Below, one piece after another: positions 46,256 through 60,249 of a DNA stretch of 64,000 nucleotides. The position numbers and the translations under genes were made by a program. This DNA comes from Eumeta japonica (Eukaryota > Arthropoda > Insecta > Lepidoptera > Psychidae). A model generated the notes under the pieces. That model had not been told where the DNA came from. It worked only from the letters and a program-made list of their open reading frames with translations, and made no database searches. Position 1 is the first letter of the stretch. Each line of letters starts with the position of its first letter. The DNA is taken from positions 434,001 to 498,000 of the forward strand of contig BGZK01000185.1 in the NCBI GenBank assembly GCA_005406025.1, written 5' to 3'.

Positions 46256-49200
46256 TAGGCGGCTATAACACTACACGACAGATATTTTATAGCATAAAAA
46301 CGATCTTTTACAGCTCTTACAGTCTTCTGTGGAAGTTTCACAGAGTTCTACCCAGCTACGAATGGAATGTTGGAGTCCTTGATGGTGGATCTGATATTAT
46401 TTGCAAGTTTTCCCAACGAAAATGACATACGAAAAGCGTTTCTTTTGTCTTATTGTTATTGTAGAAGTGCATTGACCTGTAATCAATAAAGTATAAGTAG
46501 TACTACAGTATAAAAAATTACAGAGAGAGCAAGAGAGAGAGAGAGAATATTGTTCCTTCTTCTCCTATTTCATCTTCCGTTCTTTGATTTCACCAAGTTT
46601 ATTCATGGACATCATGATTTTAAAGTTTTTATCGTTTTAAGGTCATCTCTCGAGATGCATAATTTACTAATCTAAAACCTAAGTTACTAAGCGACGAAAG
46701 AAATCGTCTTTCTTCTCTGCTTTGTAAAAATCCTTCGGGATTTTTCATCAATGGAAAACCGCATAATAAAATAGAGCCATTCAAAAATCGGTACGCTCAA
46801 ACACATAGACCACGAGTATTCGATACATTTGAAACAGGTCTATAGGAATGTTTGTTTACTAGAACACCATAATAGTCATTGCTTCACAGTGTCATGTGCA
46901 GTTACAATGACTCTTTTATTAGAAGCTAATGGTCACTTGGTATAAAATCGACTGCAGGCCCTAATAGGGCTCGTCCAGCGAATGCCGGGGATGAAATATA
47001 CGGCTCACTTTGCATACGGGAGTCGAAGGCAACGTATCACTGAAAACAAATTCGCCGAGGTAGAAACTTTGACCCCTGACCCAGATCTAGAAGGGTGCTA
47101 AAGAGGCTCTCGTTTCCTAGCGGACTGTGGCGCGGCTGCCCTCTCGCGGCGAGTTTGCGGCCTGTCGTAGTTTAGGGATCATCATTGAAACGCTGTTAAA
47201 CTGATATTTAATAACAAACTATCTATCATGCAAAGGTTACGGATACTTAACTACGTTAAAAGTTCAGACCGTTTACAATATGTAGGCAAATAAATTTTCT
47301 ACTGCAGTATTAAGGGCCTGTTCGACGAATAGCCAGTAAAGAGTCAAGTAGCTAGCATAAACAAATTTGGGTCGCGATTGCAAAAATACGGTACATAACA
47401 TATTCATCATACGGAACCCTTTCCACACGAGTTCAACTAGCACTTATCGAGTTCCTCTTTTAATACTATATAATCCTTTTACATCTAACGTATATATTGC
47501 TCAATACACATTCGTTTTCTTTCGATAGATTTTTTTTTCTTTTCGGGTCTCTTATTTTCTCTTACATATAAAACTTTTTTATGCTCCCATATAAATAACA
47601 CAAGGTAAAAAATTGGGAACCTTCGTAACATCGCGTGTTTATTTTATTCCGTTAATAAAATGTTTTGTGACGATTTCATAGTCTAATAACAGCGTTTACG
47701 TTATCTTGTCAGAATCATATCGTAACATTTGATTCGGAGAGCTGCTATTTTTTACGCTCCCTTTTTCAAAATAGCCGTAAAGACAGAAGTTATGAACTCT
47801 TAAATTTTTATAACGTAAATTAAAAAACGTTCTCCCACACATCAATGTAAATGACTGTCCATACTGCAAATATCGGCAATGGGAAAAAATGTTTCTTTTG
47901 AGTAATATAAGTAGCTACATATCAACATTTTTTTTTATTTGTGCAGCGAAACCTTTTTCCTTGCCGAATTTCATGCTTCTGCTTCAACGAGAAGTGAACG
48001 CCGTATAGAATTTAATTTATTTGCGGTTGTCAAAATGTGCGGAAGAAATGGTCATGTTTTTTGATTGCATTTAACTTAAAACTTAATTTTTGGAGTTCCC
48101 AAGAACCAGAGACTTAATTATTTGGCATGAATATCAACTTGTTACCTCCACGCGTTCTTCAAAAAGGAACCTTGACATACAGAAGACGTACAATAATAAT
48201 ACGGAACCATAAGAAAGTAGTTATTTAAGTGGATCGTCTTAGTTATTGTGAAAACACGTCTATTTTATGATATAAATACTTTACAAAACCTTCTTTTGAT
48301 AGATAGCTGTTTATTTAATACACACGTTTATATTTATGTGGAAAACTGAATAAAAAGTTTCTAATGCAAATTTACATATGAAATTTATGTAATATACAAA
48401 TAATATGTATCATGCATAAGAAACTCAGGTAAATGCGTTTTGAAATTATCGTCCAAATTGAGTTCACTTATCAAATTCTAAAGAGTATTGAAAAAAATCT
48501 AAAGCTTCCGTAATGAATAAGGGTATAGGATTGTCCCCGTAACAAGGTTATATTGACAAGCTTTTTTTATAATCTTTAACTAATCACTTTTTAAAGTAAT
48601 ATTTTCCTCCTTTTTAAATAATTACCAAATTTCATTATTGCTAACTCATAATTCCGTTTTTCTGTTTAATTAATTTTTTTATAAATTCTACATAAAGAAT
48701 ACTCGATTTTATATTTCGTGATAAAAGCAAAATTACTTTGTACGTTCCTTATATTAAATAAGTACATTAAAAACGAATTTGCGTAATGATATGAAATTCT
48801 AGAGCGTAACAAAAATAATTAGGTTAATTTCAGATTAAAATACGAAAAGCGAACCGAGTTAACTACCCTAACATAAGTGTAATTTAGGTTATTTTTTTTA
48901 AACACTTGTGCTACTCCGGAGCAGATGGTACGGTCGTGAGATAGAAAAAAACTTGGTTAATTAAAATCGCACTGCCTGGCCACTCGAATACGGAATGCCT
49001 GTTTTTAGAGTGCACAATTTCTGTTTCGGATAAAACTAAATAATTCCGTACATTTTTGCAGTTCGATCCACGTTTTTAAAGGCGTTATTTCGCGCGTCAT
49101 CTCGCCAATAACAGTGTAAAGGTAAATAAAATTAACTAAAGTTTGTTGAAGTTTCATTTAAAATCGATTCATAATACATATCGAGTTAGATATACAATAT

Positions 49201-52200
49201 ACGACTTCGATACACAATTCAAATGAAACTTATGTACTTAAGACATTTCGAAAGCCATCAACAGCTGAGAATGGGAAAATTGAGCCTTAACCATGGCCAT
49301 ATGGCATTAGTCACAAAACTCGAAAATTGGTTTCATTTCTTTAGTTCACTCACAAAAATATTCACTAATAAAGAAATATACTTTTCTTTTGTAAGTTCGA
49401 GGGAAAGTTATAAAATATTTTAACCATGCACTCAAATGTCTTTTTATGTGCGAAAACTGTGTTTATTGCTTCAGAATCCAAGCCATGGAGTTACTATTCA
49501 ATGTAATTATATAAACCATAAAAAAAAAACTAATATCGATTTTGAAGTTATTGTAAACTCATATAATTAAGTGAGGAAACAAATGAAAGAAGAAATTTCG
49601 TATTTAGTTAAAAGTATAATAAACTGAATTTCGTTGCTGTAAACGTAAAACGAGTCACCCCGTCGTTCACATCGAGCGATGCTTTTATCAATCACCATCG
49701 TAATCCGGTTTCGTTCTCAATTTCAATTTCGCTTTCACTGTAAATCCCAACGTAGGTTTCAATGTTGTTACATAGCGTGGAACGTTAAATTGTAGCGCAA
49801 TATGTGCATGGTGTCAGTTTGTTTCCAATGCATCTGTATATTTCTCACTGTGCATGTTTATTATGAAAAAAATTAAAAGTCAAAATAAAAAGCTTTTACA
49901 CCCTAAAAGGATTTCAACTATAGAGACTAATAAAGAAATATTTAAGGAACTTAACTTTTTAGATCGATTAAAAATGTGGTGCTACTGTCGATAATTGAAG
50001 TTCAAACGTAATTATTGTTAATAATTGTTTATAGGTATACAATGGTAATTTTAATTTGTAAGAAAGTCCCGCGAGCCACCACAGAGTCGTAACATTAAAT
50101 AAAGCAGTAGCAAAACGTACTAAATGGAATGGAATGCTTACAACCGTAGGAAAGCGCTGAAATAAATTGTAATTCATCACAGTCGTAGAGCAGTAAACGT
50201 AAGGCTCTATGACGCGCAACTCTGAAAAAAAAAAACATTCACAATAACACGCTACATCCTTCACCGGCAGAGTTTTAATCGCTCAGCCGGCGTCAGCGCC
50301 GCGTGCTCCCGGCCGATATATATATTTTTTTCATTCCTACGGGAATTAAAGGGTCTCATAATGCGATTTCACCTGAGATATCCGGATCATGAAATTTGTT
50401 ATCCTTATGAATGCTACAGACGTGATCGAGCTCGACTCCATATATCCAATCGCTTTATCGGTTTATATTTGTGTCGATGGCGAAACGTATCCTGAGAAAT
50501 GTCGTGCAGCTTGTCTTGAGTTAAAATTTGAAATTATTATTGTTAATTTTATAATGTTATAGATTTTTTGCGTGTAAAATTAAAATTTATTTTTAATGAA
50601 ATTCTACAGCATTACTTCAAAAATTAAATGTGAGCAGTGATAACCAAAAGATTTATTTTAAAAAAATCATGGAATTGCTAAAGAAAACTTAAAAAAATTC
50701 TGGTGTCTAAATTTCAGGATAGAAAAGATATTTTGTGTAACGGTGAACACTACGTACTGTCTGTTTTTTTCGTCTAACAACCTTTTCTGTACGATAGAAA
50801 TCCAATCTTTCTGTCAAGATATAAGAATATTTCTTTTCGAACAACTGGGAGGAAAATGGAAAAGGGTTTTTGAAAGGAAAGGATTTTGAGATATCCAGCA
50901 TTTGAATTCTAAATTTCAAGCATGAAATCTAAAAAAGCGTACCGTAAAATATATATACATTTAATTTGTTTAGCTATTTCGTGCACATTGATCTTCTACA
51001 TTGTCTTTGAATTCATACCTTGCTTCAATAACGTTTATTACCAACAATACCGATATCGGTATATGTTGGGACAAAAAAGCCGCTGACTATGCGGTTTAGC
51101 AATTTTTGTCCAATCGTCACGAATTCTGTTAGTGATTTTTACGACAATACAAAGCGCTTACATGTCGCTGCCGTTTAAGTTCTCTAGTTTCAAAAGATGT
51201 ACAGAAGAGTACATGAAAACTTGTAGTGTTTCAATATTGAAAAAATTGTTCCACTCAAAGAAAAGATAAGGCATTGGTTTTAACATTAAACTTCTTCCAA
51301 GTAGATCCGGGTTGAGAGAACGAACACTGGAACCGTAATAAAAAATAATGCGAAACACGTGATCTCAAGAGTGTAAAAAATAGTCAATTTATTTATAATT
51401 CCTCTCCCCTTGTTCTGTCCGTTGCTGCGATATGACATGAGCAAATCAGAACAAATTAATCAAACAACAAATTTTGTTGTTTAGTAGGATATCCATCATC
51501 ATCATCATACATCAGTACCTAGTATCACCATGTAGCAGTTGCCACTCAAACGGTGCAGGTGCCTTGGTACAAATTAACGTCAGTTAGTTAATAATAAACG
51601 CATTTGAGTTTTACACAGTATGCTTACAAATATCAAAAATGGTATCTGTGCATCATCAAATAATGCGCATGATTTACATAATGACGTACGTAATTAAAGT
51701 CTGGAATACAATTAAAGAGTGAACACCGAAGACAGCGGGGCTTTGAACCAAACGAAAGCAAAGGATGACCGTGGCCTAAGGAACAGAACATGCGCAAGTA
51801 ACGAGTTTGCTCATGAGCGCCAACTCTTGTGCGCTATCACGCGCTGTATGTTAAATATACAGATTCTCTTTTGACTATTGTTTAGATTTTTTTTCTTTCT
51901 TATAGTCTCTTAGTATATATTAGATGACGTTTTCTTTTCACATGTCACCGCAACACTAGCAGCTTTTTGTAGAGTTAGTGCAATTATGTAATTTATGGTT
52001 CCGTGCACTATAATTATTTTTTAAGCGAATCATCAACCCTGCGTGGTCATTCGTTGTTTTTTTGTAAATATTTTTATATATTGGCTTTATATTCAGTTTG
52101 ACGAAAGTACTGTTTGGAAAAAACTTCAATCAAAAACCAACCTACCCAGATTGTTTCTGGGTAACTACCATATCTAACCGACACACTCAAAATTTCATTT

Positions 52201-55200
52201 GCAAGGAATTTTATTTTCTCTACTATTCTCATCATTGGTATATACTATATTGCGCTTGTAGAAACAGTGTGTATACAAATACAAAATTAATTATTATTTC
52301 AGGACCTATATGAAAAAATAAAATATATTTTATTGAGCTAATAATAAATTGAAAACAATCTCTGATTTGATTCGTACCGAATACTAATAAACATTAATAT
52401 ATGTCGCCAAGTGAGTAATTAAAATTAATTTAAGCAAAAATATTAGACTATCTCTATGGTGATCGTAATAAGGACCGAAAAATATCATCGCCAAAAATTA
52501 ACAGCATTTCTAAAATGTCTCGCTCTCGCAGACGCGCATAAAAGTAGCAAAGGTATCCATAGAGGCGCCATCGGTGGGCCGCTGCGAAAGTTCCGTTCCG
52601 TTACGAAGCAGTTTCGCTACATTCCAATAGTTTTTAATGTAAAGTTTCCGCAGTGCGCGCGCGCCTCATCGCGCGGGAGGCTTTCACGGAGATATTCCCG
52701 TCCATTAGCCACGGGCGCGGAACAATAAAAGCGGAATAGAAGAATAAAGTAAATACAGCTTTCGCGCGCGGCGGCCCGGCTGGGGCTTTTTGCGATTTAA
52801 CACGGCCCTTTCGCACTCGTTAATTCCCTTCGATTTGGAGTTTACGTCATCGTTTTCCGTGTATCCCTTTCGGGTCTATCTTTTGTGTGCTTTTCGTCGA
52901 TTTCAAATCGAATACTGTTCGATTTAAATGAAATGTTAGATCACCATGAAAATATACTATTATAAATTTAAGTGTTTCTTATCGAGTACTAATTTATTAA
53001 TATACTATTTTATATTCAAACTATAAAATAGTATGTCGTTTACTAAAATAGCTTACGAGTTATTTACATATTCTATTTCTGATGAAAAATGGAAAGGAAC
53101 TTGTCTAGATATTATTCCAGTGTTTTCTTGTTTGAATAAAATTTGCGGATCCCGAAACAAAATTGATGAACGTAAAAATATAACACGTAACATGAATACC
53201 AAACAATTGAAATTTGTAAAGATTCGAAATTCGTATCACATTTTACTCATACTGTATGTCAAACTGCCATTATCTTATACAATTTAACCGTTTATTTTGT
53301 TTCGTGACCTTTAGTATCTTATATATAGCTTCAGATGTTAACTTTGAAGTGCTACAACATGGTATACAACAAAATATATTAGTATTTTGACTTAGATATT
53401 TCAATTTTATACAGACACCTACACATTTAGGTGTTACTTTGGCGATAATCGCAGTACAAATACTAGGCATATATTCATATTTTACACCAACAACGTAAGA
53501 CGGTAAGTTGCAGTAAAAATTTGCCGGAATTGAGTTGCTTTTTAGGTGAATAAATTTAAAAATGACGGGCTCTTACGCCTAGACGTGCCGGATGATAAAT
53601 TTGACGTGATAATCAAAAACGAGACTTTAGGTAACTAAAGAGCATCTAATTTTTAAATTCACACCTAAAAAGTACCTGGCTTGGCATATTTCAAATGCCG
53701 CTTCTTCACTTTGAGTCCTAAGGTAATAAATCTTTGAGTCCTAAAGTAGTAAAGTAATATATACGGTCTTTAAAGTGAGTCGTTGATATTTAAATGGATC
53801 CTTATTTTACAACATAGAACTATCGTTAATATGTTGGGTAAGTTTTTAAAACAATAATGCGCAATAGAAGTTTCACACAAAGCTGAAGCATAAACAATAT
53901 CTCCGAGTTCGCCCGAATCCTGCACGTTCCTTTATAAATTACATCCCAGCGCAGCCATACATACCAACGATGCGGTACAATTCTCATTTAAAATCTGCAC
54001 CCGCCGAGAGAATATTCAATACTCACGGAATGACACAGATGGAATATTGAGAAGGAATGGATTCTTGAAAAGGTTGCGGAGGCGGCTGACCCCAAAAAAT
54101 AGGCTGGAGCGCGGCCAAGACACAATATCCGGCGTCCGCAATCATTGCAAATTGTGGCCCGATACGTCAGCCGGCGGCCGCGCGCGTCGCCGCCGGCCCG
54201 GCCCGGCCGAGCGCCGCACCGACATCATCCATCATAATCGAATCGCTGTTCTGGTATTCGGGCGACGCGGCGCGCCCCGAGGACGGAACTCGCAGGTTTT
54301 TATTTATGTTGGATCTCTTAAGCGTTCCTGAAAACTCCGCATTTTCCATCACTCGCGCCGGACGAGTACTAACTTACTTAGCGTACGTTTTTTTACGAGC
54401 AGAAAATAATTATACTTTCATCACTGCTCGGCGATACGAGAGATTAGATCTGCGAGTCACTAAAGGCTTGCAACAAAATTACTCACTTTCTAGATATCCA
54501 TCTAATAATGAAACATTTTTGGGATGGATGTGTTAGTAAAAGAAACTACTTTTATTTATACAAATTCCACTTGAAAGGTTTAGTAATATGAAAAAATTCC
54601 AACTATCGTTTTTATATGTGATAATTTGAAACAAAAATATAAGAATTTTTTTTATATCTTTTAGGAGAGTGGACTTCATCTTAGGTCTAGCAGCAAGTCT
54701 ACCTGAAGCTAGCTATATAGTTTTCGCGTGTTAAACGGGAAAACTATAAATTACCTGCGAGAACGAAATTTGGCGTCCAAGAAACTGATATGCAAAAGTA
54801 ATATGCAAATTCGTACAACACAAAATTTGAATAACCATATCCATAGATGTTACATACATACAAAAAGCAACGTCTTTCTACCTCTTTGCGCATGCGACTA
54901 TCTATTTGTATGCTTATAGTTCGAGAACCGCGGGTCCTAACACTTATTTAATATGGAAATACATATATTTGGCAGAATTTTGGTGTACATTTAGTTACCA
55001 TACACACGGTACATTACACTAAATGTTACGATAACGTCAACAATTGTAATTGTAATTATACCATGTAAACAATTACAATTTCAATGCATCATGTGCAGAA
55101 TGCAGAAAAATTGCGGTGCGGACGCGATATACAGCGGTGAGAATACGCGTCGGCGTCCGTTTTAGTTGTACGAAAGTGGGAGGTGGTTAAAAAGAATCAA

Positions 55201-55617
55201 ATGAGTATATGAATATAATTTGTTAAGAGAGTATACGATATTGAACACAGTACATAATAGATGCTGTAGCATGCTAGAGACTATAAAAGCAAAATAGTGG
55301 TAAAATATAATAAATTTAATAAATAACTTTTTAATATATTTTAACTATGATAGTAATTTTATATTAGTATTGGAAAATGTTCTGAATATTTTAAGTATTG
55401 TAATTTTAGTGTGTTTTCCCTATATTTATATGTAGGTATAAATAAAGACGTGATACATTTTAAACATCAACACTAAGACCAGTTTTCGTCCGGGCCTCAT
55501 TCATGTAGACTTAACAAATATTCAGTAATTTTTTATGACCCATTTTCTGTAACTATAAGACGATCGTTCCAAAAATGTTGAAATACGGGAAAACTATATA
55601 AGCAAGACACACCAGAT
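46256..55617. other. Long intergenic stretch without a recognised gene
   Basis: Mostly AT-rich. Simple repeats: (GA)n near 46523-46546 and a short CAT run near 51496-51510. CpG-rich patches at about 46960-47180, 50265-50480, 52490-52830 and 54040-54350 (the last contains CGCCGCCGGCCCGGCCCGGC). Open frames of 60-94 codons in these patches show no domain. I see no gene, though a gene made of short exons could be missed by eye. Confidence 0.5.
54040..54350. promoter_or_regulatory. CpG-rich patch, the most GC-rich of the intergenic region
   Basis: Includes AGCCGGCGGCCGCGCGCGTC and GGGCGACGCGGCGCGCCCCG and is bordered on both sides by AT-rich DNA. No coding signal. Could be a promoter-type element, a distal enhancer or a conserved non-coding element. 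Confidence 0.3.
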
Positions 55618-56110
55618 TTACAAATGTTCAAAGTCTCCTTCAATGTCAATACACTTTTGTCGACAAACATCGCGACAATCCTTTACAGAAATAGAGTCAA
55701 AATAAAAAGTACCATAGTGGAGTCTGTCTCTTCTTCTAATAGAAAACGGAAAATATGCATTTTTTTATTAGCAAATAACGAACAATCGGATGGGGCTATA
55801 AGACTACAATGTTATTTTCCTTCAAAAATTTTAGCGCAGCATGAGAGGATGCGTTGCCGTGGTGCAGCATTAAACCTCTAATTATAATAGTCTGGGGAAC
55901 TTCTGGCAAACAGTGTTGAGTGTACCATCGTGCTAGTTATATGTACTTTAATAGTTTTGACCGAGCCTGTATTTCTGAAAAACACGGCTTTCATAACTTT
56001 TTTCATCGTACTTAGTTTTTTCACGACGGTTGGCATTGAATCATCTTTATAAACCCATACTTCACTAAAGTGTAGGCAAGTCATAAAAACGAATGTACGT
56101 TTCATTACCT
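55618..56110 (-). pseudogene. mariner-type transposase remnant
   Basis: Minus-strand fragments fit the catalytic region and C-terminus of a Tc1/mariner transposase. FSEVWVYKDDS is the first-Asp region, where the usual DE(T/S)W Asp is not preserved. MPTVVKKLSTMKKVMKAVFF follows, then LHHGNASSHAALKFLKENNI, where the second-Asp HHDNA motif reads HHGNA. The C-terminal end KDCRDVCRQKCIDIEGDFEH is in another frame. Catalytic residues and frames are both broken. Flanking GGGAAAACTATATAAGCAAG at 55588-55607 may be part of the terminal repeat. Confidence 0.75.
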
Positions 56111-56748
56111 GCTATAATTTTAGTTTATTATCTAAACAGTAGGCGTAAAATAGTTTTCTCAATAAAAGTATCAATCTGAAATATGTAAATTTTTATATCG
56201 TATAGTTTTAAAAACACTTACATAAGAAAGAATTAGTTTACCTGAGACTATCACATCTGAGTGAAATTTGTAAATTTCCTAAACCTAGACGTGTCTGGCT
56301 TGTATTGTCAAATTAGATATACGTTTGATGGTGAACTGGACACCGTGATAGGACAATGTGTCTTCTTTTCGACAGCACAACAAATTACCGCATTCCAGAA
56401 AAAAAGTGTCTTTTATTTTCGTATTTCCAAAAGTTCACATAGAGAAAATTCAACATATCGGCACCAAGTGCGTCCTTTGTATTACCGGTTAAAGCTGTTC
56501 GAGATGAGACGGAGCCGCTTTTGCCGTCGACGGTCAATGATACTATCAAACTATTTTACGCTTACAATAATTTCCAATTAGTTTGTACGATGTTTACTAG
56601 TCGCCACATTCCTGAAGTGGACCTATTTCTTCTTAGGGACGAGGCCACTTTCATGATCCGAGGACCGGGTTGTCGCCTCTCTCGCCACGCTTTCCGGTTT
56701 TGGAGATTGGGATTAATATTATTTCTGGCTAGCAATAAAACTATAATA

Positions 56749-56800
56749 AAAACCGGCCGAGTGCGTGTCGGGCCACGCGCAGTTTAGGGTTCCGTATTCG
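56749..56800 (+). repeat. GGCCGAGTGCGTGTC-type lepidopteran repeat start
   Basis: AAACCGGCCGAGTGCGTGTC followed by GGGCCACGCGCAGTTTAGGG and TTCCGTATTCG matches a very common lepidopteran interspersed repeat as I recall it. The body probably extends downstream to about 57070 but is too diverged to bound. Confidence 0.65.
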
Positions 56801-59800
56801 TTCGTATACGGACTTAGAGCGAGGTTTCTTGTTGGCTACCAATGTATCTATTGATCGAGTTCACGGTTTAACTGCTAATGACGCCTAAATAACGGGACCA
56901 CATACGATGGGTGTCCAAGATATTGTGATTTTATATTAGGATAACTTTAAATGGTTAGTAAACTTTTATTTACTACTCGGTTTGCACAACCTACAATGAC
57001 ATCTAAGTAATTTTCAATGGTTTCGTATGAAAGGGGAATGCGAATGTCTTTTAAAATGGCAAACAGTTTTATTTTAAAAAAACAGACTCTTACAATAAGA
57101 CTTGATTTATATTATATCACTTGTTGTGTATTTTATGTTTGCATATCGCTCGTAAATGCAACACAGGCATAGCAATTGTTGCAAATTCCTTAAAATGCCG
57201 TCAGTTTGAATGATGGAATTGTTATTAGATATATCGCTAATATGTCGATTCCAATCGCGCTGGCGTTGTCATTAGAAACAGAAGGGTTATACATATTCAA
57301 GCCGTATACATATTCAATGCTATCGGTATCCATTTACAATACCGAACCGTTATATTTAAAAAACAAAATAAAACGAAATAAACAGAAAAACAACTGTCAT
57401 ATAAAACTCAAAACAGTTAACTGTCACTGTCTATTAATGTCAACTGTCTAATTTTTTTTCTAATTTAGCTCGCGACGTGTATCCTGTACAAAACTCGTAA
57501 TAAATCGATATCGAAGTTTATCCGACCGGTTATCGGATATTATTATTCCAAAGAGTCATTATTCAATAATCTATTTTAAAAAATCATTAAAAAAATGTGG
57601 GAGATATCATTTGTAATAATTCCTTTATCATTTTTAATAGTTACTGCCTACATTAAGAACTTAAGAAATCGATAATAATCATCTATTACTCCTCCATTTA
57701 TCATCGATTGCCTCTCAATTTCTTTCCTGGTAACACTATCGCTGCCATTGAAAGATAATTGTGTAAGTCTAAGTACTGTTTATTTGTTGCATAATAAGCC
57801 TACCTAGTAATGATAAACAAATTACGCCTAAATTTTAGAAAAAAATAATAAAAGGTATTATGTAAACATTATATGTTGTACGTTTTTGGCCAGTATGGCA
57901 TTTCCCTTTGCTTTTTATAAATCTTGCATTTCGTTGCAGACGCACAATTCGATATCATTCTTAATTTCTCAACGGATCGGTAGGAAATTGGAAATTTAAT
58001 GTAACAAAGGTATATATTATATTTTACATAACATTAATTATTTAACAAAATTGTAAAATAAGGATTTCAGTTGATTAACAATACTAGTAAAGAGTCTTCT
58101 AAACCAATTGTTTTTGTACATCCTTAAAAATAACCTGATGACTTTTTTCTCAATTCTAATAGATTTATTAATTTAATAGTCATTTCTAAACACTTTAGAA
58201 TTTATACTTGTGTATACTTCAATACATCATTTATACATTTATTTCGTTTTTCATTCAGCCTTGAAAATGAATATTATTAACTAGAAAATAATGTAATTGT
58301 TTACCTTCAGGTTTGTGTTTATTCTTCTTGCATATATTGGAGGATCTGGAAATATAAGAATACCTCTTAATTTTTTTTAACTATTCCAGTTATTTGGCAT
58401 TTAAGAGCACAAAGTATTTATTGATGTTTATAATATACCATAATGTAGAAGTTTCGGGTTTTTGTCACCATATAACAAACCTTCGTCTCGCTCATTCCCT
58501 ACAGGAAGTGTAAAAGTTGTACAAATGGAGTTTGTCTACTGAGGTAGTTTGTTTACAAATGACTGTAAAGAATAGAGATACTGAAAGGAGATTATTGCGG
58601 AAAATAAAGCGAATGGCGTCTTGTTTGTTGTTATGAATAGTTTAAGTGTTTCACGACTAGCGCCTTTGGCTGTACATAATGGAATTGTTGTATCTGCTTA
58701 TATACAGTAATGAATGCCGAGTGTGGCAGAATAAACATAAAATTAGAATCATTGTAGAGGAAATGCGACCCCTCCGTAATACGTATGCTGAGGCTATAGA
58801 AGATGAATATTGGAATAATGATGTCTTCTTAAAAGACGATGAAGTTGGTAGACTAAAGAAATCTGAAAAAATGTTGAACCTGCAGGTCATTCCTGAAACT
58901 TATTGACAATTTCAAGTTCTAACCTTTCAAACCATAAATAGCAGCAAAATTTAGAACTTCTTCGAGCTCTCTGAACTCAAAAATACGGTTATTTTACTTA
59001 CGTTTTAAGCTCTTGGAGTTTAAAAAGATAGCTTATTTAATTAAATAAACTCATTTGATTAAATTAATTAATTTTTAACTGCCATGTCTTTCAAACACTT
59101 CATTGCATTTGGATCTGCTTTACGGAAAACGAAGCAGTTTTTTTTTTTTAAATAAAATAAGGTGACCGAGAGCCAATCATCAATCCACTGAGCATTTCAC
59201 AGTTATTTTGAAAAATTGTTTTATTATATTTTTTTTTAAGAGTGTCTCTCAAACAAAGCAGCTGATGTAACATACAACGACAGACCTTGTTTTCTTAAAG
59301 AGAAAATATGGTTACATTTTGAAATTTCTCGCTAAAGCGGTTTAGACTATATTCTAAAAAACATTTTTTCAAAAACTTTTCTCAAATTTAATCTTTTGAA
59401 CAAATCAACCGATTTTTATGCAATTTAGTATAATCTATGAAACTGTTTGAGCTAAAGAGATAATTATATTTTTATATAGATCGAAAAAGCAATCTAAATC
59501 TGTTCCTAAGAAACATTTTTAAGATATCTCAAAGTCTACTAAGCCAAATCAGTTCAAATGTTCAGGAAATCTAAGCTGAATGGAGTTTTTCAAATGTCCT
59601 TAACATTTCGGTCAAACTGTTCAAAAGTTATGAGAGGTTCACATATCAGACTTATATAAAAAAGTATATTGCGTTTGGCCACCTTATACAGACTAATTGG
59701 TTCTGTGGTAAAGAACTAAAAAATAACGAGAATACCTGAAACCGTAGATGGATGTCAGTGGGGTTAAAGACACGTGCAAAGATCGCACCACTAGGATATT

Positions 59801-60249
59801 TGTGACGTCCGTCAACTGTCGTGGAAATAGGTGCGAGCTTATGATAATCATACATTATTTTCAAATTTATGTCTTTTTATTAATTTGTCATTTTTTTTCT
59901 TAAGATTACTTGAAACATATTTTTTTTAATCTAAAAAATACTCTTTTAACTTGATGAAACACATTAAAGAATTTTTATTCTCGATTATTTGTTACATACC
60001 CGCCGTCGCCTTAAATTTTCCTACTTATTTTAATATTAATAATCCTACGTTTATTTGACTGTCGTACTGATTTTTTCCACATCCGAACTCATCATTCTTT
60101 CAAATTTGTAATTCGTCCTGTAGCTGTAATTACACAGCGGTACGTTCGATACGTTTAAGAAGATAAGTTTTCCTCTAACTTACTGTAAACGCGTAAAGAA
60201 ATCTCATTGGAAGATCAAATTTTCTACAAAGTGCCTACGAAAAAATAAA
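56801..60249. other. Intergenic AT-rich sequence, no gene supported
   Basis: A 75-codon + frame at 58679-58906 is rich in charged residues (RPLRNTYAEAIEDEYWNNDV) but has no recognisable domain, splice support or upstream signal. A GAACAAATCAACCGATTTT motif at 59398 links the 59340-59600 segment to the repeat at 15715-16330. Confidence 0.45.

Noticed and set aside
46523..46546. (GA)n run as a GAGA-factor site cluster
   Set aside because: A simple purine repeat without promoter context is better called a microsatellite.
58679..58906. 75-codon + frame with a charged C-terminal half
   Set aside because: No domain, no regulatory context and a length reachable by chance; left as unassigned.
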